Shown here one piece after another: positions 1 to 11,675 of a stretch of 64,000 nucleotides of DNA. Numbering within the stretch: the first letter of the stretch is position 1; the number at the start of each line of letters is the position of its first letter. Source of the stretch: Streptomyces sp. NBC_00154. Lineage in GTDB: Bacteria > Actinomycetota > Actinomycetes > Streptomycetales > Streptomycetaceae. The position numbers and the translations under genes were made by a program. Under the pieces are notes generated by a model. The model was not told where the DNA came from. It saw only the letters and a list, made by a program, of their open reading frames with translations, and made no database searches. The stretch lies in assembly GCF_026342835.1 (NCBI RefSeq), contig NZ_JAPEMI010000001.1:2734501-2798500 (forward strand), given 5' to 3'.

Positions 1-748
1 GGGGCAGTCCGAGGCGGGCCCGGGCAGCGGCCCTGCCGTCGGCGGGGCGGAAGCGTTCCAGGTTGACCCCCGGGTGGACGACGGCGACGGCCGCCGCATC
101 GGCCTCGTAGAACCGGACGAGCTCGTCCGCCTCCCCCGCGGTGTTCGCGATCAGCCGGTCGGCGGCGCTGACGATCTGGGTCTCGCCGATGACCCGGGCG
201 GCCGGCTCGGGGGTGTCGCCCTCGGCGAGCGCCGCGTTCTTCACCTTCGCCATGGTGTGCATGGCGTGCACGAGAGGGACGCCCCAGCGCTGCGCGGCGA
301 GCCAGCCGACATGGCCGGAGAGCCAGTAGTGGGAGTGGACCAGGTCGTAGTAGCCCGGGCGCTGACCGGCCCAGGCCTGCATCACCCCGTGGGTGAAGGC
401 GCAGAGCTGGGCGGGCAGGTCCTCCTTGGCCAGACCTTCGTACGGCCCCGCGTCGACGTGCCGCACCAGGACGCCGGGCGCCAGCTCGACCGCCGGGGGC
501 AGGGCGCCGGTGGTGGCCCGGGTGAAGACTTCCACCTCGATGTTGATCGCGGCGAGCCGTTTGGCCAGCTCCACGATGTAGACGTTCATGCCGCCCGCGT
601 CGCCCGTGCCCGGCTGGTGCAGCGGGGAGGTGTGCACGGAGAGCATCGCGATGCGACGCGGTTTGCGGTGACTGCCGGGGAAGGCGCCGGGAAACCTCAG
701 GCGTGGTGCCATGCGGTTGCTGCCGAGCCGAGAGACGTACTGGCTCAC
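1..748 (-). CDS. mshA: D-inositol-3-phosphate glycosyltransferase MshA (3' part outside window)
   Basis: GT-B glycosyltransferase for the first committed step of mycothiol synthesis: it transfers GlcNAc from UDP-GlcNAc to 1D-myo-inositol 3-phosphate in the cytoplasm. About 249 N-terminal residues are visible. They show a short basic leader, the family loop GTGDAGGMN at residues 47-55, and HSHYWLSG at 138-145, both characteristic of MshA. The C-terminal half, which in this family carries the UDP-sugar site, lies beyond the window edge. The GTG at 748 gives the N-terminus MSQYVSRLG seen in Streptomyces MshA proteins; an ATG at 712 is in frame. It is divergent from the methyltransferase gene at 931. 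Confidence 0.95.
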   Translation of the reverse strand, partial: MSQYVSRLGSNRMAPRLRFPGAFPGSHRKPRRIAMLSVHTSPLHQPGTGDAGGMNVYIVELAKRLAAINIEVEVFTRATTGALPPAVELAPGVLVRHVDAGPYEGLAKEDLPAQLCAFTHGVMQAWAGQRPGYYDLVHSHYWLSGHVGWLAAQRWGVPLVHAMHTMAKVKNAALAEGDTPEPAARVIGETQIVSAADRLIANTAGEADELVRFYEADAAAVAVVHPGVNLERFRPADGRAAARARLGLP

Positions 749-781
749 GTCGTCCGGTCCTCCTCGCTCGGGGCATGACAG

Positions 782-834
782 TGAAAGGGCATGCGCCCCC
801 TCGGAAGCCTGGAACAGCGGAACGCACCCTTTCA
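782..834. promoter_or_regulatory. Inverted repeat in the mshA/methyltransferase divergent region
   Basis: TGAAAGGG at 782-789 is repeated in inverted orientation as CCCTTTCA at 827-834, 37 bp apart. Both arms continue towards each other with TGCG (left arm interrupted by CA). The repeat lies between the divergent starts at 748 and 931, so it could be a pair of regulator half-sites or the base of a weak hairpin. No regulator is identified. Confidence 0.3.
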
Positions 835-930
835 TTTCCGCTTCCGTCTCTGTTTTGCCAAATCATTACGATCAGCCACGGCGCGTCACCGCAGCCCGCC
901 CGGGCCCGCGGGATCGTTAGGCTCGCTGTC

Positions 931-1707
931 ATGCGCCCCATCGGCACCGCGACCCGCGGGACCACCAACCCGAACCGGCTCCGCCGCATGGACCGCTGGA
1001 TCGCCGCCACGCACGGCCCCGCCCTGCGCCGCTCCGACTCCCCCGTCGCGGTCGACCTCGGATACGGCGCCGCCCCCTGGACCGCCGTCGAGCTGCTGCA
1101 ACGCCTGCGCACCGCCGAGCCGCGCACGGCGGTCGTCGGCATCGAGATCGATCCGGAGCGGGTCGCGGCCGCGAAGCCGTACGAGCGCGAGGGGCTCACC
1201 TTCGTCCACGGCGGCTTCGAGATCCCGCTGACCGGCCGCCCCACCCTCATCCGGGCGGCGAACGTGCTCCGCCAGTACGACGAGGGTGAGGTCGCCGCGG
1301 TCTGGCGGCGGCTGTGCGCCCGGCTCGCCCCCGACGGGCTTCTGGTGGAGGGCACCTGCGACGAGATCGGGCGCCGCCATGTGTGGGTGGCGCTCGGCCC
1401 GGAAGGCCCGCGCACGGTCACGTTCGCAACCCGCCTCGGCTCCCTCGACCGCCCCTCCGACCTCGCGGAACGCCTCCCCAAGGCGCTGATCCACCGCAAT
1501 GTGCCGGGCGAACCGGTCCACGCGTTCCTGCGCGACTTCGACCGGGCGTGGGCCGCGGCGGCTCCGTACGCCTCACTGGGCGCGCGGCAGCGTTGGATCA
1601 CCGCGGTGCGCACGCTGTCGGGGGACTGGCCTCTGACGGACGGGGTACGGAGGTGGCGGCAGGGCGAAGTCACGGTGAAGTGGGCCGCGTTGCGGCCCGA
1701 GCGGTAG
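931..1707 (+). CDS. Class I SAM-dependent methyltransferase-like protein
   Basis: A 258-residue soluble protein with a Rossmann-type SAM-binding start: hydrophobic strand then DLGYGAAPW at residues 42-50 (motif I), followed by an acidic strand end IEIDPERV near 70. The rest fits the class I methyltransferase fold. No substrate-specific motif is recognised, so the acceptor is unknown. ATG 931 begins MRPIGTATRG directly ahead of the folded part; a longer frame upstream is open but carries no family sequence. It is divergent from mshA, which suggests conserved neighbourhood rather than a shared pathway. Confidence 0.75.
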   Translation: MRPIGTATRGTTNPNRLRRMDRWIAATHGPALRRSDSPVAVDLGYGAAPWTAVELLQRLRTAEPRTAVVGIEIDPERVAAAKPYEREGLTFVHGGFEIPLTGRPTLIRAANVLRQYDEGEVAAVWRRLCARLAPDGLLVEGTCDEIGRRHVWVALGPEGPRTVTFATRLGSLDRPSDLAERLPKALIHRNVPGEPVHAFLRDFDRAWAAAAPYASLGARQRWITAVRTLSGDWPLTDGVRRWRQGEVTVKWAALRPER

Positions 1708-1884
1708 CCGAGCACGCGCGGACCGATGGCTCGACGGGCGTCGATGGGCGGCCCGACAGGCGCTGAACCGGCGAAGTTCGGGGCGCATCCGGGAACACGG
1801 ACGCGACGCCGTTCGTCCGAGATGACGGGGAATGCCTCTGTTGCTTTTCGGTACGGCATGGCACGATCGCGACGCCGCGAAAAG

Positions 1885-1897
1885 TTACTGACGGTAA
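1885..1897. promoter_or_regulatory. Possible TetR-type operator upstream of the NlpC/P60 gene
   Basis: TTAC-N5-GTAA sits 27 bp upstream of the GTG start at 1924. This spacing resembles small TetR-type operators and lies where a promoter for the hydrolase should be. The site is short, so chance occurrence is possible. Confidence 0.25.
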
Positions 1898-1923
1898 GTC
1901 AGATCTGCTCGGAGGGGGAGCTT

Positions 1924-2997
1924 GTGAACCGACGTCACTGTGCCGCTGCCGCGATCACTCTGGTCTGCGCTCTGGCCGTACTGACCGTGCCGACCCAGGC
2001 CTTCGCCACACCCGGACCGCCTTCCCCCTCCCACTCCCCCACCGCACCGGCAGCTCCGCAGCGGAAGAGCCTCGAAGAGGTACGCAAGGAGATCGACGCC
2101 CTCTACCGCAAGGCCGGGACGGCCACCGACGCGTACAACCTCGCCGAGGAGCAGGCAAAGAAGCAGTCCGGCGAGATCGTCAAACTGGCACAGGCGATCG
2201 TCGCGGGACAGGCGAAGATCGCCGACCTCAAGAGCAGGGCGGGCGCCCAGGCCCGCGAGCAGTACCGCACCGGCGGGCTGCCGCCGGGCGCGCAGATGAT
2301 GCTCAGCGACGACCCGCGGATGTTCATGGACGGCGTGAACAGGGTCTGGCAGGGCCAGCAGGCCGCCAAGGGGGTCCTCGGCGAACTGACCAGGACCCAG
2401 GAGGACTTGGAGACGTACACCAAGGACGCGAGCAGCAACTGGAAGAAGCTCGAGGCCAACCGTCTGAAGCAGGCCAAGGCCAAGAAGCGGATCAACGGGC
2501 AGATCGCAGCGGCGAAGAAGCTCGAATCGCAGCTGGAGAAGGAGGAGCGGGCACGCCTCCTCAAGCTGGAGCAGGAGGCGGAGTACAAGGCGCAGACCGC
2601 CTGGCTCGGCTCCGGCGCCCTCAAGGAGATCAACCGCGAGGCGAGCGCGCACGGCAAGAAGGCGGTGGCCTTCGCGACGGCCCAGATCGGCAAGCCGTAC
2701 GTCTGGGGGGCCGAGGGGCCCGGATCGTACGACTGCTCGGGGCTGACGTCCCAGGCGTGGGCGGCGGCGGGACGGCCGATCCCGCGCACCTCGCAGGAGC
2801 AGTGGCGGCAGCTGCCGCACATCGCCGTCAAGGACATGCGCCCCGGCGACCTGATCATCTACCACAGTGACGCCAGCCATGTGGGGATGTACATCGGCGA
2901 CGGCGCCATCGTGCACGCACCGCGCCCGGGGCGGAACGTGACGCTCGCGGGGGCGGGCTCGATGGAGATCCTCGGGGTGGTTCGCCCGGACCGGTGA
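1924..2997 (+). CDS. Secreted NlpC/P60-family peptidoglycan hydrolase with coiled-coil stalk
   Basis: A 357-residue secreted cell-wall endopeptidase. It has a Sec signal peptide (about residues 1-31, ending PTQAFA), a Pro/Ser linker, a long Lys/Glu/Ala-rich coiled coil (about 45-235), and a C-terminal NlpC/P60 domain. The catalytic Cys is in YDCSGL (Cys271) and the His in SHVGMYIG (His319). Enzymes of this build cut D-Glu/mesoDAP-type stem peptides, and the coiled coil usually anchors or regulates them. The start is the GTG at 1924, preceded by GGAGGGGG at 1911-1918; upstream in-frame codons lack a ribosome site. It lies just ahead of the phosphatase gene on the same strand but 314 bp away. 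Confidence 0.9.
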   Translation: MNRRHCAAAAITLVCALAVLTVPTQAFATPGPPSPSHSPTAPAAPQRKSLEEVRKEIDALYRKAGTATDAYNLAEEQAKKQSGEIVKLAQAIVAGQAKIADLKSRAGAQAREQYRTGGLPPGAQMMLSDDPRMFMDGVNRVWQGQQAAKGVLGELTRTQEDLETYTKDASSNWKKLEANRLKQAKAKKRINGQIAAAKKLESQLEKEERARLLKLEQEAEYKAQTAWLGSGALKEINREASAHGKKAVAFATAQIGKPYVWGAEGPGSYDCSGLTSQAWAAAGRPIPRTSQEQWRQLPHIAVKDMRPGDLIIYHSDASHVGMYIGDGAIVHAPRPGRNVTLAGAGSMEILGVVRPDR

Positions 2998-3311
2998 CCG
3001 GTCCACGCCGGTACGGATACGGGCGGCCCCGCGCGAGTGACCCGGACCACCCGCTCACTCCCCCGCGCCGTGAGGCACGCCACCCGCGCCCACGCCGCAG
3101 GGGTGATGTTCGTCATGACCCTCGGACCACTCATGGGCGCGCATTTCTCGCCGGATCCGTGACGGGACGCGGCTTATGGCTCCGCATATGCCGGAGGGCA
3201 GATGACATTCGCCATTCCGTTCGCATGTCCAGTACCGCTATCGTCCCGGTCTGGTGGGTCGTCGATCGTCGTTCCGCCGCGCCCTCGGGGGGAGGGAAGG
3301 AAACCGAACCT
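2998..3311. other. 314-bp intergenic region
   Basis: No gene is supported. The start of the gap carries a short perfect inverted repeat, GGACCGGT-G-ACCGGTCC, overlapping the stop codon of the hydrolase. Its loop is too short for an ordinary terminator. The end carries the ribosome site GGAGGGAAGG (3291-3300) of the next gene. Confidence 0.5.
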
Positions 3312-4652
3312 ATGCCCGTACCCGTACCGCAGCAGCGTGTCGCTCCCACTGCGGAGGCCACCCACGTCGCCCACCTCACCCTCCTGGTGATCGAGGACGA
3401 CCCGGCGGGCACCTTCACCGTCCCCGAGCTCCCTGCCGCGGCCGGCACCCGGGTCCGCGTCCGGACCGCCCGCAATCTGACCGAGGCGGGACGGCTCCTC
3501 ACGGACGACGTCGACTGCATCCTGCTGGACCTGTCCCTGCCGCCCAGCAGCGAGACACGCGCCGACGAGGGGGCCGCCGAGCTCGCCACCCTCAAGCACG
3601 TCCTGCGCATCGCACCGCGCCACGCCGTCCTCGCGCTCACCGCGGAGGACGACACCGAGCTGGCCGCCGAGGCGGTACGCGTCGGCGCCCAGGACTACCT
3701 CTTCCGCGGCGAGCTCGACGGGCGGCTGCTCACGCGCGCCATCCGCTACGCCGTCGAACGCAAACGCGCCGACGTCGCGCAGCACCAGCTCACCGAGTCG
3801 AAACTGCGCGCCCAGGAGAACGCCCGGCTGGAACGCGGGCTGCTGCCCACCCCGCTGCTGCAGGGCTCCGATCTGCGGTTCGCCGCCCGCTACCGCCCCG
3901 GCCGCAGCCGTGCGCTGCTCGGCGGGGACTTCTACGACACGGTCCGCACTCCCGACGGCACCGTCCACGCGATGATCGGTGACGTCTGCGGCCACGGCCC
4001 GGACGAGGCGGCGCTCGGCGTCGAGCTGCGCATAGCGTGGCGGGCGTTGACGCTGGCAGGACTCTGCGGCGACGAACTGCTCTCCACGCTCCAGCAGGTT
4101 CTGGAGCACGAACGGGAGAGCGAGGAGATCTTCGCGACGCTCTGCACCGTCGACATCACCCCCGACGGCCGGCGCGCCGGGCTCTGCCTGGCGGGCCACC
4201 CGGCCCCGCTGATCACTCGTCACGGACGGGCGGCGCAGCTGCTCCCGTACGAGGACGGCGGCCCGGCGCTGGGTCTGCTGCCGCATGCCCGCTGGCCGCG
4301 CCGCCAGGTCGAACTGGGCGGGTCGTGGAGCCTGATGATGTACACGGACGGGCTGATCGAGGGCCGCGTCGGGCCGACCGGAACCCAGCGGCTCGGCCAG
4401 GAAGGGATGCTCGCGATGATCAACCGCCAGCTGGCGGAGGGGCTCGGCGGCGAGGCGCTGCTGGAGGCGGCCGTCGCCGAGGTGCGCGAGCTGAACGGCG
4501 GCGAACTCACCGACGACGTCGCGGTCCTGCTGCTCGACCGCGACCGGAGCACCGACCGGAGCCGCAAGGGTGATCGGGGCCGGAGCGCGTCCCTTCCACG
4601 CCCCCGCCCCGCAACGGCGTCACCCGTGAGCGCTCAACGACCGCCGTTGTAG
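3312..4652 (+). CDS. Response-regulator receiver / PP2C (SpoIIE-type) phosphatase
   Basis: A 446-residue two-domain signalling protein. An N-terminal receiver domain (about 15-145) has LLVIEDD at its first strand and the phospho-acceptor Asp in CILLDLSLPP. A linker helix with a run of charged residues follows. The C-terminal SpoIIE/RsbU-type PP2C phosphatase shows the metal-binding motifs GGDFYD, GDVCGHG, MYTDGLIE and DDVAVLLL. Such proteins dephosphorylate anti-sigma-factor antagonists in partner-switching control of sigma-B-like factors; the partner is not in this window. ATG 3312 has GGAGGGAAGG 11 bp upstream; an in-frame ATG at 3225 lacks one. Its last 19 bp overlap the end of the convergent DUF2516 gene. 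Confidence 0.9.
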   Translation: MPVPVPQQRVAPTAEATHVAHLTLLVIEDDPAGTFTVPELPAAAGTRVRVRTARNLTEAGRLLTDDVDCILLDLSLPPSSETRADEGAAELATLKHVLRIAPRHAVLALTAEDDTELAAEAVRVGAQDYLFRGELDGRLLTRAIRYAVERKRADVAQHQLTESKLRAQENARLERGLLPTPLLQGSDLRFAARYRPGRSRALLGGDFYDTVRTPDGTVHAMIGDVCGHGPDEAALGVELRIAWRALTLAGLCGDELLSTLQQVLEHERESEEIFATLCTVDITPDGRRAGLCLAGHPAPLITRHGRAAQLLPYEDGGPALGLLPHARWPRRQVELGGSWSLMMYTDGLIEGRVGPTGTQRLGQEGMLAMINRQLAEGLGGEALLEAAVAEVRELNGGELTDDVAVLLLDRDRSTDRSRKGDRGRSASLPRPRPATASPVSAQRPPL

Positions 4653-4972
4653 GGCCCGTACGGACCGTCGCTGCTGGAACCACCGCGCCGGCCGCCGCCG
4701 CCACCGGAGACCGCCTTCAGCGCGGGCCGTACGTCGACCATGAAGACGATCGACGCGACCGCGCCCGCAAGCTGCAGGAACAGCATCGGCACGAAGAGGT
4801 TCACGGCAACGGTGATGCCGAGAATGATCAGCCAGAAGGACTTCTTCTGCTTGTCCGCGGCGCGGTACGCATCCTCGCGTGCCGTCGCTGCCAGGAACAG
4901 CGCGACCACGGCCAGGACGAGCATGATCAGGTAGAGCAGCCAGACAAGTGTGCTGAACCCCGTGAGCAACAT
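4634..4972 (-). CDS. DUF2516 family membrane protein
   Basis: A 112-residue actinobacterial membrane protein. It has two or three hydrophobic segments, around residues 8-30 (LVWLLYLIMLVLAVVALF), 47-65 and 68-82, separated by a charged Arg/Lys/Gln loop. The C-terminus is Gly/Arg/Ser-rich and probably cytoplasmic. The function of the family is unknown. ATG 4972 has AGGCGG eight bases upstream; a GTG three codons earlier overlaps that site. The gene is first downstream of the HBHA-like gene on the same strand, and its stop overlaps the convergent phosphatase gene tail. Confidence 0.85.
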   Translation of the reverse strand: MLLTGFSTLVWLLYLIMLVLAVVALFLAATAREDAYRAADKQKKSFWLIILGITVAVNLFVPMLFLQLAGAVASIVFMVDVRPALKAVSGGGGGRRGGSSSDGPYGPYNGGR

Positions 4973-5085
4973 GGTGTGCACCGCCTAATGAATGGATGAG
5001 CGCCTCGCCGCCAAGGTACCGGGACAACGAGCCGGCCACCCCGAAAGGTGCCCGGCCCGCGCCCCGGTACACATCGGCCGTGGCG

Positions 5086-5694
5086 CTACTTGGCGGTCGG
5101 CGGCGTGGGCTTCTTCGCCACGGGCTTGCGCGCGGGCGTCGCCGGCTTCTTGGCGGGCGTGCCGGAGGTCCGGGTCTCCGCCTTGGCAGCGCTCTTCGGC
5201 TCGCTCTTCGCGGCAGGCGCCGGCTTCGGCTCGGACTCCCGCCGCGGCTCGACCACGACGGCGATCTCGACAAGATCCTCGGCGGTCTCGCCACGCCACG
5301 TCTTCACGGTCTGCTCGCCGCGCTCGGCGACCTTCTCGTACGTCTCCCGGGCCCGGACCGCGTACTCCGCGGCCACGCCCAGGCTCCGCAGGGCCAGGTC
5401 CTGAGCGGACTCGCCGAGCTTCTTCAGATCGGTGTCGAGCGACCCGAGCACCTCGGTGACCTTGGCCTGCACGGTGGCCTGTGCCTCCTTGGCCTGCGTG
5501 GTCACCTTCTCCTGCACGGCCCGCGGGTCGGCGTTGCGCACGGCCTCGAACCGCTCGGGCGCCTCGGCCCGCAGCTGCTCGATCAGCGCCGGGACCTTCC
5601 GCGCCTGCTCGACGGCGAGGTCGGCCGTACCGGCGGCGAAGTAGAGAGGGGTGGGGTCGGTGAGGGTCTTACGCAGGTCATCGGTGATGGCCAT
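5086..5694 (-). CDS. HBHA-like (heparin-binding hemagglutinin family) protein
   Basis: A 202-residue protein. The helical, Ala/Glu/Lys-rich N-terminal domain (about 1-150) has the family pattern MAITDDLRKTLTDPTPLYFAAG. The tail is rich in Lys, Ala and Pro (KKPATPARKPVAKKP and similar). This is the layout of mycobacterial HBHA, where the lysine tail binds sulfated polysaccharides. In streptomycetes the role is not settled, and cell-envelope or intracellular-inclusion association has been suggested for related proteins. No signal peptide is visible. It lies 28 bp downstream of the XRE regulator, so the two are probably cotranscribed. Confidence 0.8.
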   Translation of the reverse strand: MAITDDLRKTLTDPTPLYFAAGTADLAVEQARKVPALIEQLRAEAPERFEAVRNADPRAVQEKVTTQAKEAQATVQAKVTEVLGSLDTDLKKLGESAQDLALRSLGVAAEYAVRARETYEKVAERGEQTVKTWRGETAEDLVEIAVVVEPRRESEPKPAPAAKSEPKSAAKAETRTSGTPAKKPATPARKPVAKKPTPPTAK

Positions 5695-5721
5695 GACTGT
5701 GGTCCTCCCGGATCATCAGAC

Positions 5722-6162
5722 TCAGTTTGAGGGTGGTGAAGGCTTTGAAGCTGTATCGGCATCTGTGCCGTCGGCGCTGAGGCCGGATTCGTCATCGGTG
5801 TCCCCGGAGCCGGATTCGAACCCGTTCTCCTTGCGGAAGGAGTCGTAGATCTGCAGCAGCACGTTCTTCTGCCGCTCGTTCATGGACGGATCGGCCAGGA
5901 TGACCGCCCGGGTCTCCAGCTCCCCCCGCTCCCGCTCGTCCAGAATCCCGGCCCGCACATAGAGGGTCTCCGCGGAGATCCGCAGCGCCTTGGCGACCTG
6001 CTGCAGCACCTCGGCGCTCGGCTTGCGCAGCCCGCGTTCGATCTGGCTGAGATACGGATTGGACACCCCGGCAGCATCGGCGAGCTGCCGCAGCGAGAGC
6101 TGAGCAGTGCGGCGCTGCTCGCGCAGGTACTCGCCGAGATTGCCGACGTTGAGTGATGCCAT
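5722..6162 (-). CDS. XRE-family transcriptional regulator
   Basis: A 146-residue DNA-binding protein with an N-terminal Cro/CI helix-turn-helix (about residues 7-60: LGEYLREQR, LSLRQLADAAGVSNPYLSQIE, RGLRKPS). A short helical region follows (ERQKNVLLQIYDSF), then an acidic, disordered C-terminal tail rich in Asp, Ser and Gly. ATG 6162 gives the conserved MASLNVGNLGEYL; an ATG at 6183 is in frame but nearer the promoter. It leads a probable two-gene transcript with the HBHA-like gene. A 26-bp palindrome 28 bp upstream suggests autoregulation. Confidence 0.9.
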   Translation of the reverse strand: MASLNVGNLGEYLREQRRTAQLSLRQLADAAGVSNPYLSQIERGLRKPSAEVLQQVAKALRISAETLYVRAGILDERERGELETRAVILADPSMNERQKNVLLQIYDSFRKENGFESGSGDTDDESGLSADGTDADTASKPSPPSN

Positions 6163-6189
6163 GACTCGATAGTGCGCCATCACTGCTAA

Positions 6190-6215
6190 CTATTGCAAGC
6201 ACATGCTTGCAATAG
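6190..6215. promoter_or_regulatory. Operator-like palindrome upstream of the XRE regulator
   Basis: CTATTGCAAGCA and TGCTTGCAATAG form 12-bp perfect arms around a 2-bp centre (CA). The palindrome is 28 bp upstream of the regulator start at 6162, where its promoter should lie. The A/T-containing arms stand out against the GC-rich background. The regulator next door is the obvious candidate to bind it. Confidence 0.7.
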
Positions 6216-6308
6216 TGTCCTGAGTCACGGTACGTGACCGAACGAGTCCGAACGCGACAGGTGTCGTACGTGCAGGACGCCTGTCGTGTCCCGCCTCATC
6301 CGACGCGT

Positions 6309-7748
<1,440 letters not shown>

Positions 7749-7916
7749 TCAACGAGATTGGATTTCGGCCGGCGGCTCCGCGCGGTCCGGCGGCGCACAC
7801 ATCCGCACCTCCGCGCCGAGTTCCCGCAACCCGTACGTCGGCAAAAACAGACGCACTTCACGGATCCCTGATTTCCGCAGGTTCTGGCCTCGGCCGACGA
7901 TTCTGCGGCACGCCCC

Positions 7917-7935
7917 GGGTCTTGCCGCAAGGCCC
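7917..7935. promoter_or_regulatory. Rifamycin-associated element (RAE)-like 19-bp repeat
   Basis: The 19-bp imperfect palindrome GGGTCTTGCCGCAAGGCCC differs at only two positions from the RAE consensus as I remember it (GGGGCTTGCGGCAAGGCCC). That element lies upstream of rifamycin-inactivating genes such as rox, rph and arr and is needed for their induction. Here it is between rox (minus strand) and the VOC/UvrA-like genes (plus strand). The consensus is recalled, not looked up. Confidence 0.8.
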
Positions 7936-7950
7936 CCCGTGCGCTATAAG
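7922..7950 (+). promoter_or_regulatory. Predicted promoter overlapping the RAE, plus strand
   Basis: TTGCCG (7922-7927), inside the repeat, is followed after exactly 17 bp by TATAAG (7945-7950), a strong vegetative-sigma match for this GC-rich genome. Transcription would start near 7957 and run towards the VOC gene. On the opposite strand, TTGCGG (7930-7925) and CAGAAT (7905-7900) with a 19-bp gap could serve rox; this match is weaker. Confidence 0.65.
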
Positions 7951-7958
7951 TTGAGAGT

Positions 7959-7995
7959 GGCAAGGAGTGGATTACCTCCTTGCCTTTTCTTTTTG
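7959..7995 (+). terminator. Intrinsic terminator or attenuator just after the RAE promoter
   Basis: GGCAAGGAG (7959-7967) pairs perfectly with CTCCTTGCC (7976-7984) across an 8-nt loop and is followed by TTTTCTTTTTG. That is a textbook intrinsic terminator on the plus strand. No plus-strand gene ends upstream, and the predicted start site is about 2 bp before the stem. It would therefore cut transcripts from the RAE promoter to about 38 nt unless bypassed. Confidence 0.75.
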
Positions 7996-8351
7996 TCGCC
8001 CGCCGTGGACGGACAACCTCCTCGCGAAGCGGCGGCACTCGACGAAATACGTCTTCGTTTGCGGCATCCTCGGAATGACAGTTCCGCGCGCGACGGCAGG
8101 GATCCCGTCGTGCGTCGCGAAACAGGCGGCCGAACCGATCAGGATTCGAGAAGCGCGGACCCCCGAGCCGCAGCTAGCGTGACCGCGCAGAGGTGATTCC
8201 GGTGGTTCTCCTTCTCTTGCGGGCTGGACCCGGTCAAGACGAACGGCCAACGGCGAAATCACCATCCGGGGCGATGGGCTGCCGATTTCCGGACTTCCCT
8301 TTCGCACCTGCGCCGGACAATCCCACCGGACCCACGACTTCAGGAGTGACC

Positions 8352-8708
8352 ATGACCGACTCTGCCACCCAGGGAATCAAGACCGTGCTGCATCCCGTCT
8401 CCGACCTGGCGGCGGCCAAGAAGGTGTACGCCGCCCTGCTCGGCGTACCGCCACAGGCCGACGAGTCCTACTACGTCGGCTTCGAGGCCGCGGGCCAGCA
8501 CATCGGGCTGGTGCCGGGCGGTGGGCCGCAGGGCATGACCTCACCGGTGGCCTACTGGCACGTGCCGGACATCGAGGCGAAGCTGGCCGAGGTGACGGCC
8601 GCGGGTGCCACCGTGAAGGAGCCCGCTCACGACGTCGGTGGCGGCCGCCTGGTGGCCACCGTCACCGACCCCGACGGCAACGTCCTCGGGCTGCTTCAGG
8701 ACCGATGA
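8352..8708 (+). CDS. VOC (glyoxalase/bleomycin-resistance fold) family protein
   Basis: A 118-residue single-module VOC protein with two beta-alpha-beta-beta-beta repeats: VLHPVSDLAAAKKVYAALLG in the first and YWHVPDIEAKLAEVTAAGA in the second, ending TVTDPDGNVLGLLQ. Candidate metal or ligand residues are His14-like and the terminal Glu/Asp positions, but not all classic metal ligands are obvious. A non-enzymatic ligand-binding role is therefore possible. The start ATG has AGGAG six bases upstream. It stands between the RAE promoter and the UvrA-like gene, which is compatible with a drug-binding role, though this is inference. Confidence 0.85.
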   Translation: MTDSATQGIKTVLHPVSDLAAAKKVYAALLGVPPQADESYYVGFEAAGQHIGLVPGGGPQGMTSPVAYWHVPDIEAKLAEVTAAGATVKEPAHDVGGGRLVATVTDPDGNVLGLLQDR

Positions 8709-9072
8709 GCGCCGACTGAGTGCCGACCACCCGCTCCCGCGCCCTGGTCCACCCGCGCGGTGTCCGTGATCGAGGGCGAAGTCGAGGTCCTCGGGATCGA
8801 CGCTCTGAGGCAGGAGCGGGATGGCCGGTTCACCGCGCACACCGGCCTCGACCCGCGTGCGTCGGTCCACCCTGTACCGCTCGTTCCGCATCGCCCCCGC
8901 GCGCCGCCGGCTGGTCCGACACCTCGGCGGGCGGGACGCGTCGCCCGGAACCAGAGGTTCCACGGACCGAAGCAAATGAGAGTCGGACGTACTGCTCGAA
9001 TTTTGGTTGGATCGAGCCAGGCGACACCGACGGAGACCGCGAAAGCGGGCCCGCCCAACAGATGGAGACACC
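8709..9072. other. 364-bp region without a clear gene
   Basis: Several frames are open but none has a plausible start with a ribosome site or recognisable protein sequence. One plus-strand frame beginning near 8760 reads SVIEGEVEVLGIDALRQERD, which looks protein-like for about 30 residues and then becomes Arg/Pro-rich. It may be a gene remnant. The last 100 bp are less GC-rich and probably contain the promoter of the UvrA-like gene; its GGAGA ribosome site is at 9064-9068. Confidence 0.4.
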
Positions 9073-11463
<2,391 letters not shown>

Positions 11464-11675
11464 CCGAGGCCCTCGCGACATCAGGCACCTCGAGGGCGGC
11501 GAGATCGGTGGGGAGGACACCGAAGCCCGGCAGACTTCGCCCGCGGTGGAGGAGTTCATGACGCGGTCGGGCGGGAAGCGGGGCGCCGCGTTCGCCGCCC
11601 CGGGCGCGGACCCGGGGGGCGTGGCGGCCACCACGGCAGCGACGAGCGGGTTCTGCACAGGCGGGGGCGCCGGGC

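Noticed and set aside
1708..1923. c-di-AMP (ydaO-type) riboswitch upstream of the NlpC/P60 gene
   Set aside because: This switch often precedes cell-wall hydrolase genes in Streptomyces, but I could not find its conserved core elements in this leader.
7967..8182. A 71-codon GTG-initiated frame after the RAE promoter
   Set aside because: The GTG lies inside the terminator hairpin stem, AAGGA is immediately adjacent with no proper gap, and the protein sequence resembles no family. It could be a leader peptide only if shown experimentally.
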